IMG/VR virus record: IMGVR_UViG_3300014933_000441
Location: 1 to 22,881 of that record
Direction: 5' to 3' (one strand)
DNA from: a virus
DNA: 22,881 nt
Under the pieces are notes generated by a model. It saw only the letters and a list, made by a program, of their open reading frames with translations. It did no database searches and was not told where the DNA came from. Below are positions 15,362 through 22,019 of the stretch, one piece after another. Positions within the stretch are counted from its first letter, which is position 1, and each line of letters starts with the position of its first letter. The position numbers and the translations under genes are program-made.

Positions 15362-16054
15362 ATGAAAATATCACTCGTTCACCCCTCCAGATCACGCCCG
15401 GCTATGGCAAAGCGTGCTTACCAAAATTGGATGTCAAAGATTTCAAAAAAACACGAAATTGAGCACATCCTTAGCTTAGACTTTAGCGATCCGCAAAATG
15501 ACGAGTACGAACGCTTTGATAAAATTACAATTGATCATAACACTTGTCTTGTGGAAGCAGTGAATGAAGGCGCGAAAATTGCAACAGGCGACATTCTAAT
15601 TGTTTTGTCTGACGACTTTAATTGCCCCCAAGATTGGGATGATTTAATTGTACAAGCCTTTGGTGACCAAAAATGTAAGTTGCTTAAAGTGTTTGATGGC
15701 ACGCAGCCATGGATAATCACCTTACCAATTATGGACCGCGAATATTACAACTCGCAAGGGTACATGTATTTTCCTGCGTACAAGCATATGTTTGCTGATA
15801 CACACATGAGTCACAAAGGCGATTTAGAAAATAATATTATTTGGAGAAACGATTTAATCTTTCCGCACAATCATTATTCTACCGGTAAGGTTGAAAAGGA
15901 CGAGGTGAATACAAGAGCAGATAATACTTGGGGCCAAGGAGAATTCGTCTATCTATCTCAGGTAAAAATGAATTTCGGTTTGTCGAATGTGAATGTATTT
16001 AATATTCATGAAAATGGCAGTCATCACACACACTGGTTAAGAGCAAAATTATGA
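15362..16054 (+). CDS. Glycosyltransferase-like protein, GT-A fold
   Basis: The 230 residues start MKISLVHPSRSRPAMAKRAY, a family-2-like first strand with an arginine-rich loop. HEIEHILSLDFSD (31-43) and TGDILIVLSDDFNCPQDWDD (75-94) follow, with Asp84-Asp85 in the DxD position. Conserved-looking late segments are LPIMDREYYNSQGYMYFPAY and an aspartate/histidine-rich IFPHNHYSTG. It has no membrane segment and should act in the cytoplasm on an activated sugar. The start is two bases after the stop of the preceding gene, and its end overlaps the next start as ATGA, so translation is coupled within the cassette. Confidence 0.65.
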   Translation: MKISLVHPSRSRPAMAKRAYQNWMSKISKKHEIEHILSLDFSDPQNDEYERFDKITIDHNTCLVEAVNEGAKIATGDILIVLSDDFNCPQDWDDLIVQAFGDQKCKLLKVFDGTQPWIITLPIMDREYYNSQGYMYFPAYKHMFADTHMSHKGDLENNIIWRNDLIFPHNHYSTGKVEKDEVNTRADNTWGQGEFVYLSQVKMNFGLSNVNVFNIHENGSHHTHWLRAKL

Positions 16055-16659
16055 TTTTACTATCTATTTTGATTCCGACAATTCCGGAGCGTAAGGTTCA
16101 GTTTTCTGCATTTCATTTTAAAATTATTAATCAAATACACGCTGAAGGCGCAAGAGATAAGGTTGAGTTTTGTGTGTTCAATTCGCCAAAAGGCGCACAT
16201 TCAGTTGGTGAAAAAAGAGATGCGTTGTATAGAATGGCAACAGGTACCTACAGCGTTCAGCTTGACGACGACGACGATGTGCCGGATGATTTTATAAAAG
16301 AAGTGCTAAAAGCAATTGAACAAGATGCCGACTGCATTGGTTATTATGAGCGATGCGTTATGGATGGAACGTATAAGCGTTCCAAAATAAGCATTGATTG
16401 CAAATGCTGGCAAGAGTTTAACGAGCCAATTAACGGCAATCATTATGAGAGAACACCGTTTTTTAAAACGCCAATCAAAACAGAATTATGTCAAAAGGTT
16501 GGCGTTAAAGACATGCGCTTTGCAGAGGATCACGACTTCGCAATTAGGATTTATCCTTACTTGAAAACAGAAACATTTATTGCCAAAGAAATGTATTACT
16601 ATTCAGCCAACACATTAACCCCTCAACAACATAAAGAAAGATATGGAATTACCAATTAA
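16051..16659 (+). CDS. Family 2 glycosyltransferase
   Basis: This is the clearest GT2-type member of the cassette. The 202 residues begin LLSILIPTIPERK. GEKRDALYRMATGTYSVQLD (53-72) leads into five aspartates (72-76), the metal/nucleotide-sugar DxD region. A later RFAEDHDFAIR (156-166) has the acidic pair that normally supplies the catalytic base. It is shorter than many GT2 enzymes, with no C-terminal membrane helix, so it is soluble. The ATG overlaps the upstream stop (ATGA), and its 3' end overlaps the start proposed for the next gene by 17 bases. The acceptor is not known. Confidence 0.8.
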   Translation: MILLSILIPTIPERKVQFSAFHFKIINQIHAEGARDKVEFCVFNSPKGAHSVGEKRDALYRMATGTYSVQLDDDDDVPDDFIKEVLKAIEQDADCIGYYERCVMDGTYKRSKISIDCKCWQEFNEPINGNHYERTPFFKTPIKTELCQKVGVKDMRFAEDHDFAIRIYPYLKTETFIAKEMYYYSANTLTPQQHKERYGITN

Positions 16660-17500
16660 ATACGTTATAATCAATTCAGGACTTAACATGTCAGACATCC
16701 AACCTCAACCAAAAACCATTTTAAAAACCATCCATAATGCTGGTTTTTTCTCTTGCTGCACCATCAGGCTTTTAGACATAATTGCCTATTACAACGAAAA
16801 CGGAAAACTACCTGACGAGGTAGATAGCACTGAGCAGTTCCTGCACTATAAAACAAAACCGGGCGATAATGTTATTCCTTTTTTCTTCCATGAAGAAACT
16901 GAAAAATACATGAAGCTGGATGTGCCGGTACCGGTTAAGGTTCGCTTTGATTGCATGGCCATTCAGTTTGATGCATACAAAAATTTGGACTTTGAAGCCA
17001 TCACGCCTTTCGTTAAAAAATACTTTGAGCCATCTATTCCAGTGTGTGAATCGCTTTGGAACTTGGAGGACAAATACAAACTTGATTTTGCAAACCTATG
17101 CTCTGTTTTTTATCGCGGAAACGACAAGGTTACCGAAATGAAGGTTGCTTCTTACGATATGTTTATTGAAAAAGCAAAGGAAATTAAAGCTGCCAATCCT
17201 GAGATCAGATTCTTGGTTCAGCCTGATGAGAAAGAATTTTTAGAAGCATTTAAAAGGGTGTTTCCTGATTCAATTTACTTCACCGAAACGCCGATGCTAA
17301 ATAAAATGATGAGCGCCATGTTTTTTGAAATACCTGTGGAGCAACGAGGCGAGTACGGCCGTAATTTTTACGCTGCCGTTCTCTGCCTTTCAAGATGTAG
17401 CCATGTAATTACACACAGCGGTAACGGTGCGCTTTGGCTTGCTCTATACCGTGGCCATGCTGATAATATTCACCAAGTATTTAACGACCAATGGCTTTAA
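16643..17500 (+). CDS. Fucosyltransferase-like Rossmann-fold protein
   Basis: This 285-residue protein has an N-terminal signature NAGFFSCCTIRLLDIIAYYN (32-51), with the VDSTEQFLHYK block after it. A later half with VFYRGNDKVTE (155-165) and RFLVQPDEKEFLEAFKRVFP (189-208) follows, and then CSHVITHSGNGALWLALYRG (252-271). The 'RG.DK..E' loop and a serine/glycine-rich C-terminal nucleotide loop resemble GT-B type fucosyltransferases of the GT11/GT23/O-fucosyltransferase group. That assignment is tentative. The ATG at 16643 overlaps the previous gene by 17 bases; an in-frame ATG at 16688 preceded by AGGA is a good alternative, giving 270 residues. It overlaps the next gene by ten bases. Confidence 0.5.
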   Translation: MELPIKYVIINSGLNMSDIQPQPKTILKTIHNAGFFSCCTIRLLDIIAYYNENGKLPDEVDSTEQFLHYKTKPGDNVIPFFFHEETEKYMKLDVPVPVKVRFDCMAIQFDAYKNLDFEAITPFVKKYFEPSIPVCESLWNLEDKYKLDFANLCSVFYRGNDKVTEMKVASYDMFIEKAKEIKAANPEIRFLVQPDEKEFLEAFKRVFPDSIYFTETPMLNKMMSAMFFEIPVEQRGEYGRNFYAAVLCLSRCSHVITHSGNGALWLALYRGHADNIHQVFNDQWL

Positions 17501-18243
17501 AACTCGCAGCAATTTATAATGTGTATGATGGCATTGAGCTGCTTCCATATTCAATTAATTCGATAAAGGACTTTGTCGATGAAATAATTATTGTTTACCA
17601 AAACGAAAGCAACTTCGGCGAAAAAAAGGATACGCTTAATGAGCTTGCTGAAGTAATTTCAAGGCTTGGTGTTTTAAAAAAAATATCCTTAAAGCTTTAC
17701 GAGCCTGATCCTTCTTTATTGGGTCACATGAATGAAACGAATAAACGGAACATTGGCATCCAACAGGCAAAGAACAAAAACTGCTCTCATTTTCTGTTGA
17801 TGGATTGCGACGAAATATATTTTAGTTTTGCCAATGCCTTGTTTCAATATTTAAAGTCAGGCAAGGAAGGATCCGCGTGTGAGATTTACACTTATTTTAA
17901 AAAGCCAACCTTAAGACTAAAGTCCGTTGACAATTACTTTGTGCCTTTCATTCACAAACTTAATCCGGACACAATAACCGGAGCAGATAAATATCCTTAT
18001 TATGTTGACCCAACGCGAAGGATTAACTGTAGCGATGTCGCTTTAATTAATGAACCAATGCATCATTTTAGTTGGGTGAGGAAAGACATTGAAATGAAGG
18101 TGCGTAACTCAACAGCGAAGCACAATATACTTCAATCAAATTTACTAAATGACTACAACAAGGACATTGGCGCGGGATATTTTTTAAAGGATTATAACCA
18201 GGAGCTTGTCGAAGTTGAGAATACCTTTTATATCAAGGTGTAA
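17491..18243 (+). CDS. Glycosyltransferase-like protein, GT-A fold
   Basis: The 250 residues have an N-terminal strand LKLAAIYNVYDG, then SIKDFVDEIIIVYQNESNFG. A central NKRNIGIQQAKNKNCSHFLL (84-103) is followed by MDCDEIYF (104-111), in which Asp105-Cys-Asp107-Glu108 forms the DxD motif. The later HHFSWVRKDIEMKVRNSTAK segment is common in GT2/GT17-like enzymes that act on peptide- or lipid-linked glycans. It is the last protein gene of the cassette; the tRNA follows 51 bases on without a recognisable promoter of its own. There is no signal peptide. The substrate is unknown. Confidence 0.7.
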   Translation: MALKLAAIYNVYDGIELLPYSINSIKDFVDEIIIVYQNESNFGEKKDTLNELAEVISRLGVLKKISLKLYEPDPSLLGHMNETNKRNIGIQQAKNKNCSHFLLMDCDEIYFSFANALFQYLKSGKEGSACEIYTYFKKPTLRLKSVDNYFVPFIHKLNPDTITGADKYPYYVDPTRRINCSDVALINEPMHHFSWVRKDIEMKVRNSTAKHNILQSNLLNDYNKDIGAGYFLKDYNQELVEVENTFYIKV

Positions 18244-18294
18244 AAAAATACGGATGAAGCCTGATGAAAAAAAATTGATTCAATAATTTTATAT

Positions 18295-18368
18295 CGCGGA
18301 GTGGAGCAGATGGTTAGCTCGTATGACTCATGATCATAAGGTCGCTGGTTCGAGTCCAGTCTCCGCAA
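18295..18368 (+). tRNA. tRNA-Met (CAT), initiator-like
   Basis: A full cloverleaf can be folded. The acceptor is CGCGGAG/CTCCGCA, with a C1-A72 mismatch at the end. The D stem is GAGC/GCTC (18304-18307, 18317-18320) and the anticodon stem TATGA/TCATA with loop CTCATGA (anticodon CAT at 18329-18331). The variable loop is AGGTC, the T arm GCTGG-TTCGAGT-CCAGT, and the discriminator A. The C1-A72 mismatch and the A11-T24 pair are hallmarks of bacterial initiator tRNA, but the three G:C pairs of the anticodon stem are missing. CCA is not encoded. It probably comes off the glycosyltransferase transcript by processing, since a terminator follows at 18416. Confidence 0.93.
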
Positions 18369-18415
18369 CGAAAGACGAACACGCTAGGGGACGCTCACAG
18401 GTGCAATCGCAAATT

Positions 18416-18442
18416 AAGCCCTCAGAAATGAGGGCTTTTTTA
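18416..18442 (+). terminator. Rho-independent terminator of the cassette
   Basis: A nine-pair stem AAGCCCTCA / TGAGGGCTT (18416-18424 and 18429-18437) with a GAAA loop is followed by a T tract. It ends the + strand transcript that carries the glycosyltransferases and the tRNA. The 47 bases between tRNA and stem show no gene or clear structure. Confidence 0.9.
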
Positions 18443-18466
18443 TTACTGATTACTTCCGAATTTATT

Positions 18467-18496
18467 TTTGATAATTAAATTAATTTTTTATACTCA
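18467..18496 (+). promoter_or_regulatory. Bacteroidota-type promoter for the exported protein
   Basis: TTTG at 18467-18470 and TATACTCA at 18489-18496, separated by 18 bases, fit the Bacteroidota -33/-7 pattern TTTG-N19-TAnnTTTG. No CGGAT palindrome is present, so it is likely read by the host housekeeping sigma factor, also in a lysogen. The predicted start is about 30 bases before the ATG at 18531. Confidence 0.6.
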
Positions 18497-18530
18497 AAGC
18501 CTCAGTTATTCTGTAACTAAAAAAAACAAC

Positions 18531-18911
18531 ATGAAAAAAACAATTGCCATCTGTGTGCCATTCCTAGTGGGAATGGCATTCAGCGTTGCAGCCAACACTC
18601 GAACGGGAAAGCCTCACTTTGCCACGGAGTTAGCTGTATCGAAAACACAAAACGAAGTGGTTAACGTTGCTTTTCCTTCAATGGAAATGGTATTCGTTGA
18701 CAATGCAAGTGAGGTTGTAAATTACATTCCTTTCATTTTGATTATGCCGGTTACAATCGTAACTAAGGCATTTGAGGCTGAATGCCGAACGGTCGTCTGG
18801 CAGGAATGTTCTTATAATCTAATTGACAACTCTAAAACAAAGCCAATTTACCTCATCAATAGAGACATTAGGCAGTTAACAGAGAGTGCGCTGATTCGCT
18901 CAGTATGTTAG
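18531..18911 (+). CDS. Small exported protein, possible moron
   Basis: Starting at 18531, the 126 residues begin with a Sec signal peptide: MKKT, a hydrophobic core of about 15 residues, then SVAA before a likely cleavage near residue 22. An upstream in-frame ATG at 18468 would overlap the promoter and spoil the signal peptide. The mature part has a hydrophobic stretch (YIPFILIMPVTIV), two or three cysteines (CRTVVWQEC and a terminal C), and no recognised domain. It lies between phage gene blocks but has its own promoter and terminator and the opposite orientation to terminase. That is the plan of a moron expressed from a prophage. The function is unknown; surface modification or exclusion of other phages is conceivable. 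Confidence 0.65.
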   Translation: MKKTIAICVPFLVGMAFSVAANTRTGKPHFATELAVSKTQNEVVNVAFPSMEMVFVDNASEVVNYIPFILIMPVTIVTKAFEAECRTVVWQECSYNLIDNSKTKPIYLINRDIRQLTESALIRSVC

Positions 18912-18935
18912 TTTAAAAAATTATTAAGAATGTGG

Positions 18936-18962
18936 CCCGTTGAGAAATCAACGGGTTTTTTT
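18936..18962 (+). terminator. Rho-independent terminator after the exported protein
   Basis: An eight-pair stem CCCGTTGA / TCAACGGG (18936-18943 and 18948-18955) with a GAAA loop is followed by seven T. It ends the exported-protein transcript and lies one base from the end of the convergent large terminase gene. In the reverse direction the T tract is weak, so it may slow but not fully stop terminase transcription. Confidence 0.88.
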
Positions 18963-18963
18963 A

Positions 18964-21018
18964 TTATCTCTGCGGCAACCTGCCGTGAATAATCAGGTGG
19001 CAAAAGTCCGGCCATCCATATTCCTTCGTGTCTGCTTTTATCTCGCGGAAAATTCTATTCATCAAAATTTCCTTGCATGCAGAATTATAAATGTCGGTAT
19101 CGAAAAAGTGGTTTTGAGAAGTCGGACTTTTCTTCTGCCAAATAAAATTATCGTCCTTGTCCATCTTTCTTTCCTCAGCTTCGTAATGCGAATAAAATCC
19201 TTCGTGCGAATAAAGGCCATTAGACGGTCGAGGGAAATTCATATAACCAGGAGGTTGCGGTTGTTGAGAATACTTGTCCCACTTCAAACCAATTCTCCTT
19301 GCCAATCGGTCCTTTAATTTGCCAACCTTCAAGATAAATAAATTTGGATGTGTTTGGCCTTGCTTGAAAATTGCGCCGTTGTCCTCGATTGGAACATAAC
19401 GATTCTCTTTATCACCTTTAAGTCCAATGATGGTAAATCTATTTTGACGACTATCAATATATGGCATCACAAAGTGTTCAGCAAACCCGGTATCCAAACC
19501 AGCAATCTGAATTTTCATAATCCTTCCAGTGTCAGTTTTATAATCAGCGCCCAACAGCGCATCCACTACTTTCCAAACACTGTTCGGTTTGCTCATGTCA
19601 TAACTCCACCGCTCCCTGGTCTCCTTGTCGGTATCCATATAAGCATTTTTAAAGGTGCCAATGGACCCGTGTGCAATTGAATACGTCGATCCATTCTCTG
19701 TATGAGCCACGAGCTGCCAATCCAACCTTGCATCATCGTACTGGCTCCCGATCTGATCATTAATATATCTTCCACCCAAGTCACCTGCCCAAGTCAACAG
19801 TACAATTTTGCCATTGCCTTGTTTAATCGATAAACTTTCAGGAATTTGAAACGCATCGTAATGCGTTTCATTATTTCTCAATGCATTTGCCGGAATTGCA
19901 CTCGAACCAGCTTCGTAAGTTTCTCCAAGCACAAGATTTTTGAAGGTTTGCATCTTACTTTCGTCAACAGGCTGCCCAATTGGGTTTGCTTCAAGGTATT
20001 TATACACGTAATCCTGCCAATCAAACATGTAAGTGGGCGCATAAAGACTGGAAATATGATAAGAATAATACCCTTCTTTAACCGGTTCTGCAGTCGGTCG
20101 CCACTCTCCCTTTCTTAGTAACTCATTTTTATTTTTATCGTCGAACTTTCCTCCGCATAAATGACAATGATACTTGACAGTTCCGGGAATTAATTCGCCT
20201 TTTTCTGTCAATTCATAAGTAATTCCACCAATAATTTTGCCGTTTTCATCACGTTTTTCCCACTCTAAGTTGATGTATTGACCGCATCCATCGCAAGGAC
20301 AAGGAATAAAGTACTTTCTCTGGTCCCCCATCAGGTAAACAGGCTCAATATTGCTCGTTTCCTTCCTTTCAGGGGTCGAAATGTAACAAAGCTTCATTTT
20401 TTGTCTGTAAGCCGCGAAACGTTGTTCAATCATTTCAGTTGTTGAGCCTGCTTCTTTGGTCGCTCCTTTCATCGACTCAAAATCATCAATAAAGCCATAT
20501 TGAACAGATCTATTCCTTAAAGTCTTGTGATTTGCGATCCCACCAATCAAATTACCTCCCGGAAACTCCTTTTTACGGTTTGTATCACCCGTTTTCATGT
20601 TTTTAGCGCGCTGCGTGTTGGTTTTTATAAGGTGCCTGATGCCGGAATTGTCAATCATACGGTCAACCTTGGCAATAGATTCATCAACAAGGTCGTCGTG
20701 GCCAATCAAAAATAAAATATTACCGGGGTTTTGAGAAATAATCCAACCAATGGCAGCCTCAATAACGGTTGTCGAGAAGCCGATTTGCGCACCTTTCATC
20801 ACCGCAATGATGCGTGCCGGGTGATCAGGCGCAAAGCAATCTACAATTTCACGTGTATAAGGACTGTTTTTATAGGACAACATCCCCGGAATTGGAGAAA
20901 CATCGCTTGTCATCATGCGATTTGCTTCTGCCCATTCGCTTGGTTTGATGTTCGAAAGCAAAAATTTAGCGCAATCTAGTATCTCGTCAATGACTATGAA
21001 GTCCTCTTCCTCAATCAT
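18964..21018 (-). CDS. terL: Terminase large subunit, GpA type
   Basis: This is the ATP-driven packaging motor and nuclease. The 684 residues follow the lambda GpA plan. The Walker A region is MKGAQIGFSTT (74-84). A Walker B-like YGFIDDFESM follows (174-183). Zinc-binding cysteines lie at CPCDGCG (240-246) and CHLCG (285-289), typical of GpA. Nuclease-domain aspartates lie in AGDLGGR (411-417) and AGLDTGF (506-512). Length is near lambda gpA (641). It starts three bases after the small subunit gene. In lambda the gpW and portal genes follow; here the order is broken by the cassette and the tail operon, which is unusual. No frameshift or missing motif is seen. Confidence 0.96.
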   Translation of the reverse strand: MIEEEDFIVIDEILDCAKFLLSNIKPSEWAEANRMMTSDVSPIPGMLSYKNSPYTREIVDCFAPDHPARIIAVMKGAQIGFSTTVIEAAIGWIISQNPGNILFLIGHDDLVDESIAKVDRMIDNSGIRHLIKTNTQRAKNMKTGDTNRKKEFPGGNLIGGIANHKTLRNRSVQYGFIDDFESMKGATKEAGSTTEMIEQRFAAYRQKMKLCYISTPERKETSNIEPVYLMGDQRKYFIPCPCDGCGQYINLEWEKRDENGKIIGGITYELTEKGELIPGTVKYHCHLCGGKFDDKNKNELLRKGEWRPTAEPVKEGYYSYHISSLYAPTYMFDWQDYVYKYLEANPIGQPVDESKMQTFKNLVLGETYEAGSSAIPANALRNNETHYDAFQIPESLSIKQGNGKIVLLTWAGDLGGRYINDQIGSQYDDARLDWQLVAHTENGSTYSIAHGSIGTFKNAYMDTDKETRERWSYDMSKPNSVWKVVDALLGADYKTDTGRIMKIQIAGLDTGFAEHFVMPYIDSRQNRFTIIGLKGDKENRYVPIEDNGAIFKQGQTHPNLFILKVGKLKDRLARRIGLKWDKYSQQPQPPGYMNFPRPSNGLYSHEGFYSHYEAEERKMDKDDNFIWQKKSPTSQNHFFDTDIYNSACKEILMNRIFREIKADTKEYGWPDFCHLIIHGRLPQR

Positions 21019-21021
21019 AAT

Positions 21022-21609
21022 TTAATCGTGATCCCCAATTCCTCTTTTGTTCATGGTTTCTTTCTGAAGCACTCGAACGGACCTCTTTGCCTCTTCGACT
21101 GCAGTTGTACTTGCATCGTTAATTACTCCAATGAGTGCTCCGCGCATCTCCGCCATCTCAGCTCTGCTCAAATCTTTCTTCTTTCCTATCTCCATCAAAA
21201 AATTATCGCAAGCAATGTGAAATTTAGAAATGAAGCTTTTCGAAAGTTGAGCAACAATAATTTTTACCTGGTCCGTCGGAATGTTTTGACCTTTCTCCTT
21301 GGCAATTTTTAATTTCTTCAGCTCGATGTCCAAATCAATCCGGTTAGTCTCAGAAACTTTTTTGATGTTATCGATGTTTTTTAAATCGGTACCGGCAAAC
21401 TGCGACTCAACATTTTTTAAATTTGGTTTAACAGACTGGATTATAACTTTTTTCTCAGTGTACTTTTCCAAAAATTCTTTATTCAGAGGATATTCTGCGT
21501 CAATTTTATCACCAACCATGGCAATTTTACCCCTTGAAATCTCAACAGAAAGTCTGTTAGTTGGCAAACCTACAAGTATCGAAAATTCTTTTTTGCTTAC
21601 CAGATTCAT
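21022..21609 (-). CDS. terS: Terminase small subunit, Nu1-like
   Basis: This 195-residue protein begins MNLVSKKEFSILVGLPTNRL, a winged helix-turn-helix-like start similar in layout to lambda Nu1. A central basic helical part follows (DLDIELKKLKIAKEKGQNIP, about 92-111), which in Nu1-like proteins forms the dimer. Then come a long helix with SKSFISKFHIACDNFLMEIG and a charged tail. It recognises the packaging site and recruits the large subunit, whose gene begins three bases downstream. Short palindromes repeated upstream of this gene (21616-21699) could be its binding sites. The promoter at 21656-21687 drives both terminase genes. Confidence 0.8.
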   Translation of the reverse strand: MNLVSKKEFSILVGLPTNRLSVEISRGKIAMVGDKIDAEYPLNKEFLEKYTEKKVIIQSVKPNLKNVESQFAGTDLKNIDNIKKVSETNRIDLDIELKKLKIAKEKGQNIPTDQVKIIVAQLSKSFISKFHIACDNFLMEIGKKKDLSRAEMAEMRGALIGVINDASTTAVEEAKRSVRVLQKETMNKRGIGDHD

Positions 21610-21615
21610 GCATTT

Positions 21616-21699
21616 GTTGCAACACGGAAACGCCCAATTTTAAAGGTGTTGCGGTCGAGTATAAAAATTTGTTGCAACATCTGCAACTTTTTTCGCAAC
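21616..21699. repeat. Cluster of GTTGCAAC palindromes and GTTGC half sites
   Basis: The 12-base sequence TTTGTTGCAACA occurs twice (21613-21624 and 21668-21679, 55 bases apart), each with the perfect palindrome GTTGCAAC. Half sites lie at 21648-21652 (GTTGC) and 21683-21687 and 21695-21699 (GCAAC). The cluster surrounds the terminase promoter and the start of the small subunit gene. It may be an operator array or a packaging (pac/cos-type) recognition site. Confidence 0.5.
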
Positions 21700-21843
21700 A
21701 TGACCCGAAATAAACCCATTGATTGGAATTTTCGCGGCTTCGCATTTATTGCGGCTTTGTGTTTTAACGTCAGGAGTACCTTGACCCCGGGGGTGTGTCC
21801 TTGTCAGTTGTTTACGATAGGCTTGCCTATTGCTTGATACCAT
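21640..21843 (-). CDS. Doubtful small ORF before terminase
   Basis: A 67-codon reading frame (MVSSNRQAYRKQLTRTHPRG...) overlaps the end of the DUF1737-like gene by 40 bases and contains the terminase promoter and half of the GTTGC sites. Its second half (KCEAAKIPINGFISGHVAKK) looks somewhat protein-like, but no family is recognised. The gap between neighbours is otherwise 194 bases, so it may simply be regulatory DNA. Confidence 0.2.
   Translation of the reverse strand: MVSSNRQAYRKQLTRTHPRGQGTPDVKTQSRNKCEAAKIPINGFISGHVAKKVADVATNFYTRPQHL
21656..21687 (-). promoter_or_regulatory. Promoter of the terminase genes
   Basis: On the minus strand GTTG (21687-21684) is followed after 20 bases by TATACTCG (21663-21656), preceded by the same AATTTTTA stretch as the 34-bp repeats. 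It fits a -33/-7 Bacteroidota promoter with the start about 40 bases before the terminase small subunit ATG. The CGGAT palindrome is absent; instead a GTTGCAAC palindrome (21671-21678) lies between the boxes, where a bound protein would block polymerase. So terminase is probably controlled differently from the tail and portal genes. Confidence 0.6.
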
Positions 21844-21983
21844 CGGACTCCAAAGCTAGGTAGATTCGCGGTTGATACGCCACCAATAGGCTGCCAACCT
21901 TTTTGCATAAATACTTTCACTAGCTCTGTTAATGCTGTATGCGAAGATGCCTCAACAATCATGTAATCTGAATACAAAATCAT
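21804..21983 (-). CDS. DUF1737-like small protein
   Basis: This 59-codon gene encodes MILYSDYMIVEASSHTALTE, then LVKVFMQKGWQPIGGVS (21-37) and ends ...RWYQAIGKPIVNN. The pattern 'hydrophobic strand, helix with LxxxVxxxxxxGWQPiGG, strand, YQAi.K' is the DUF1737 fold, common as a small protein of unknown function in bacteria and phages. It lies 36 bases after the T9SS cargo gene on the same strand, so the two may be cotranscribed. Whether it belongs to the phage or to the flanking chromosome is open. Confidence 0.75.
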   Translation of the reverse strand: MILYSDYMIVEASSHTALTELVKVFMQKGWQPIGGVSTANLPSFGVRWYQAIGKPIVNN

Positions 21984-22019
21984 AATTGAATTTTAAGCGA
22001 TTTAAGACACGCAAATGGT

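Noticed and set aside
18251-18263. CGGAT half site before the tRNA
   Set aside because: The second half (ATCCG) is not present and no -7 box follows at nine bases; the tRNA is more likely cotranscribed with the cassette.
18290-18297. TATATCGC as a tRNA promoter box
   Set aside because: Its predicted transcript start would lie within the tRNA itself.
18369-18415. Possible small RNA or second tRNA between the tRNA and terminator (ACGCT occurs twice)
   Set aside because: No cloverleaf or stable stem could be drawn; it looks like the 3' trailer of the tRNA transcript.
18940-19317. + strand reading frame of 125 codons opposite the large terminase
   Set aside because: It is antisense to the conserved C-terminal part of the terminase, begins in the terminator hairpin and has no recognisable domain.
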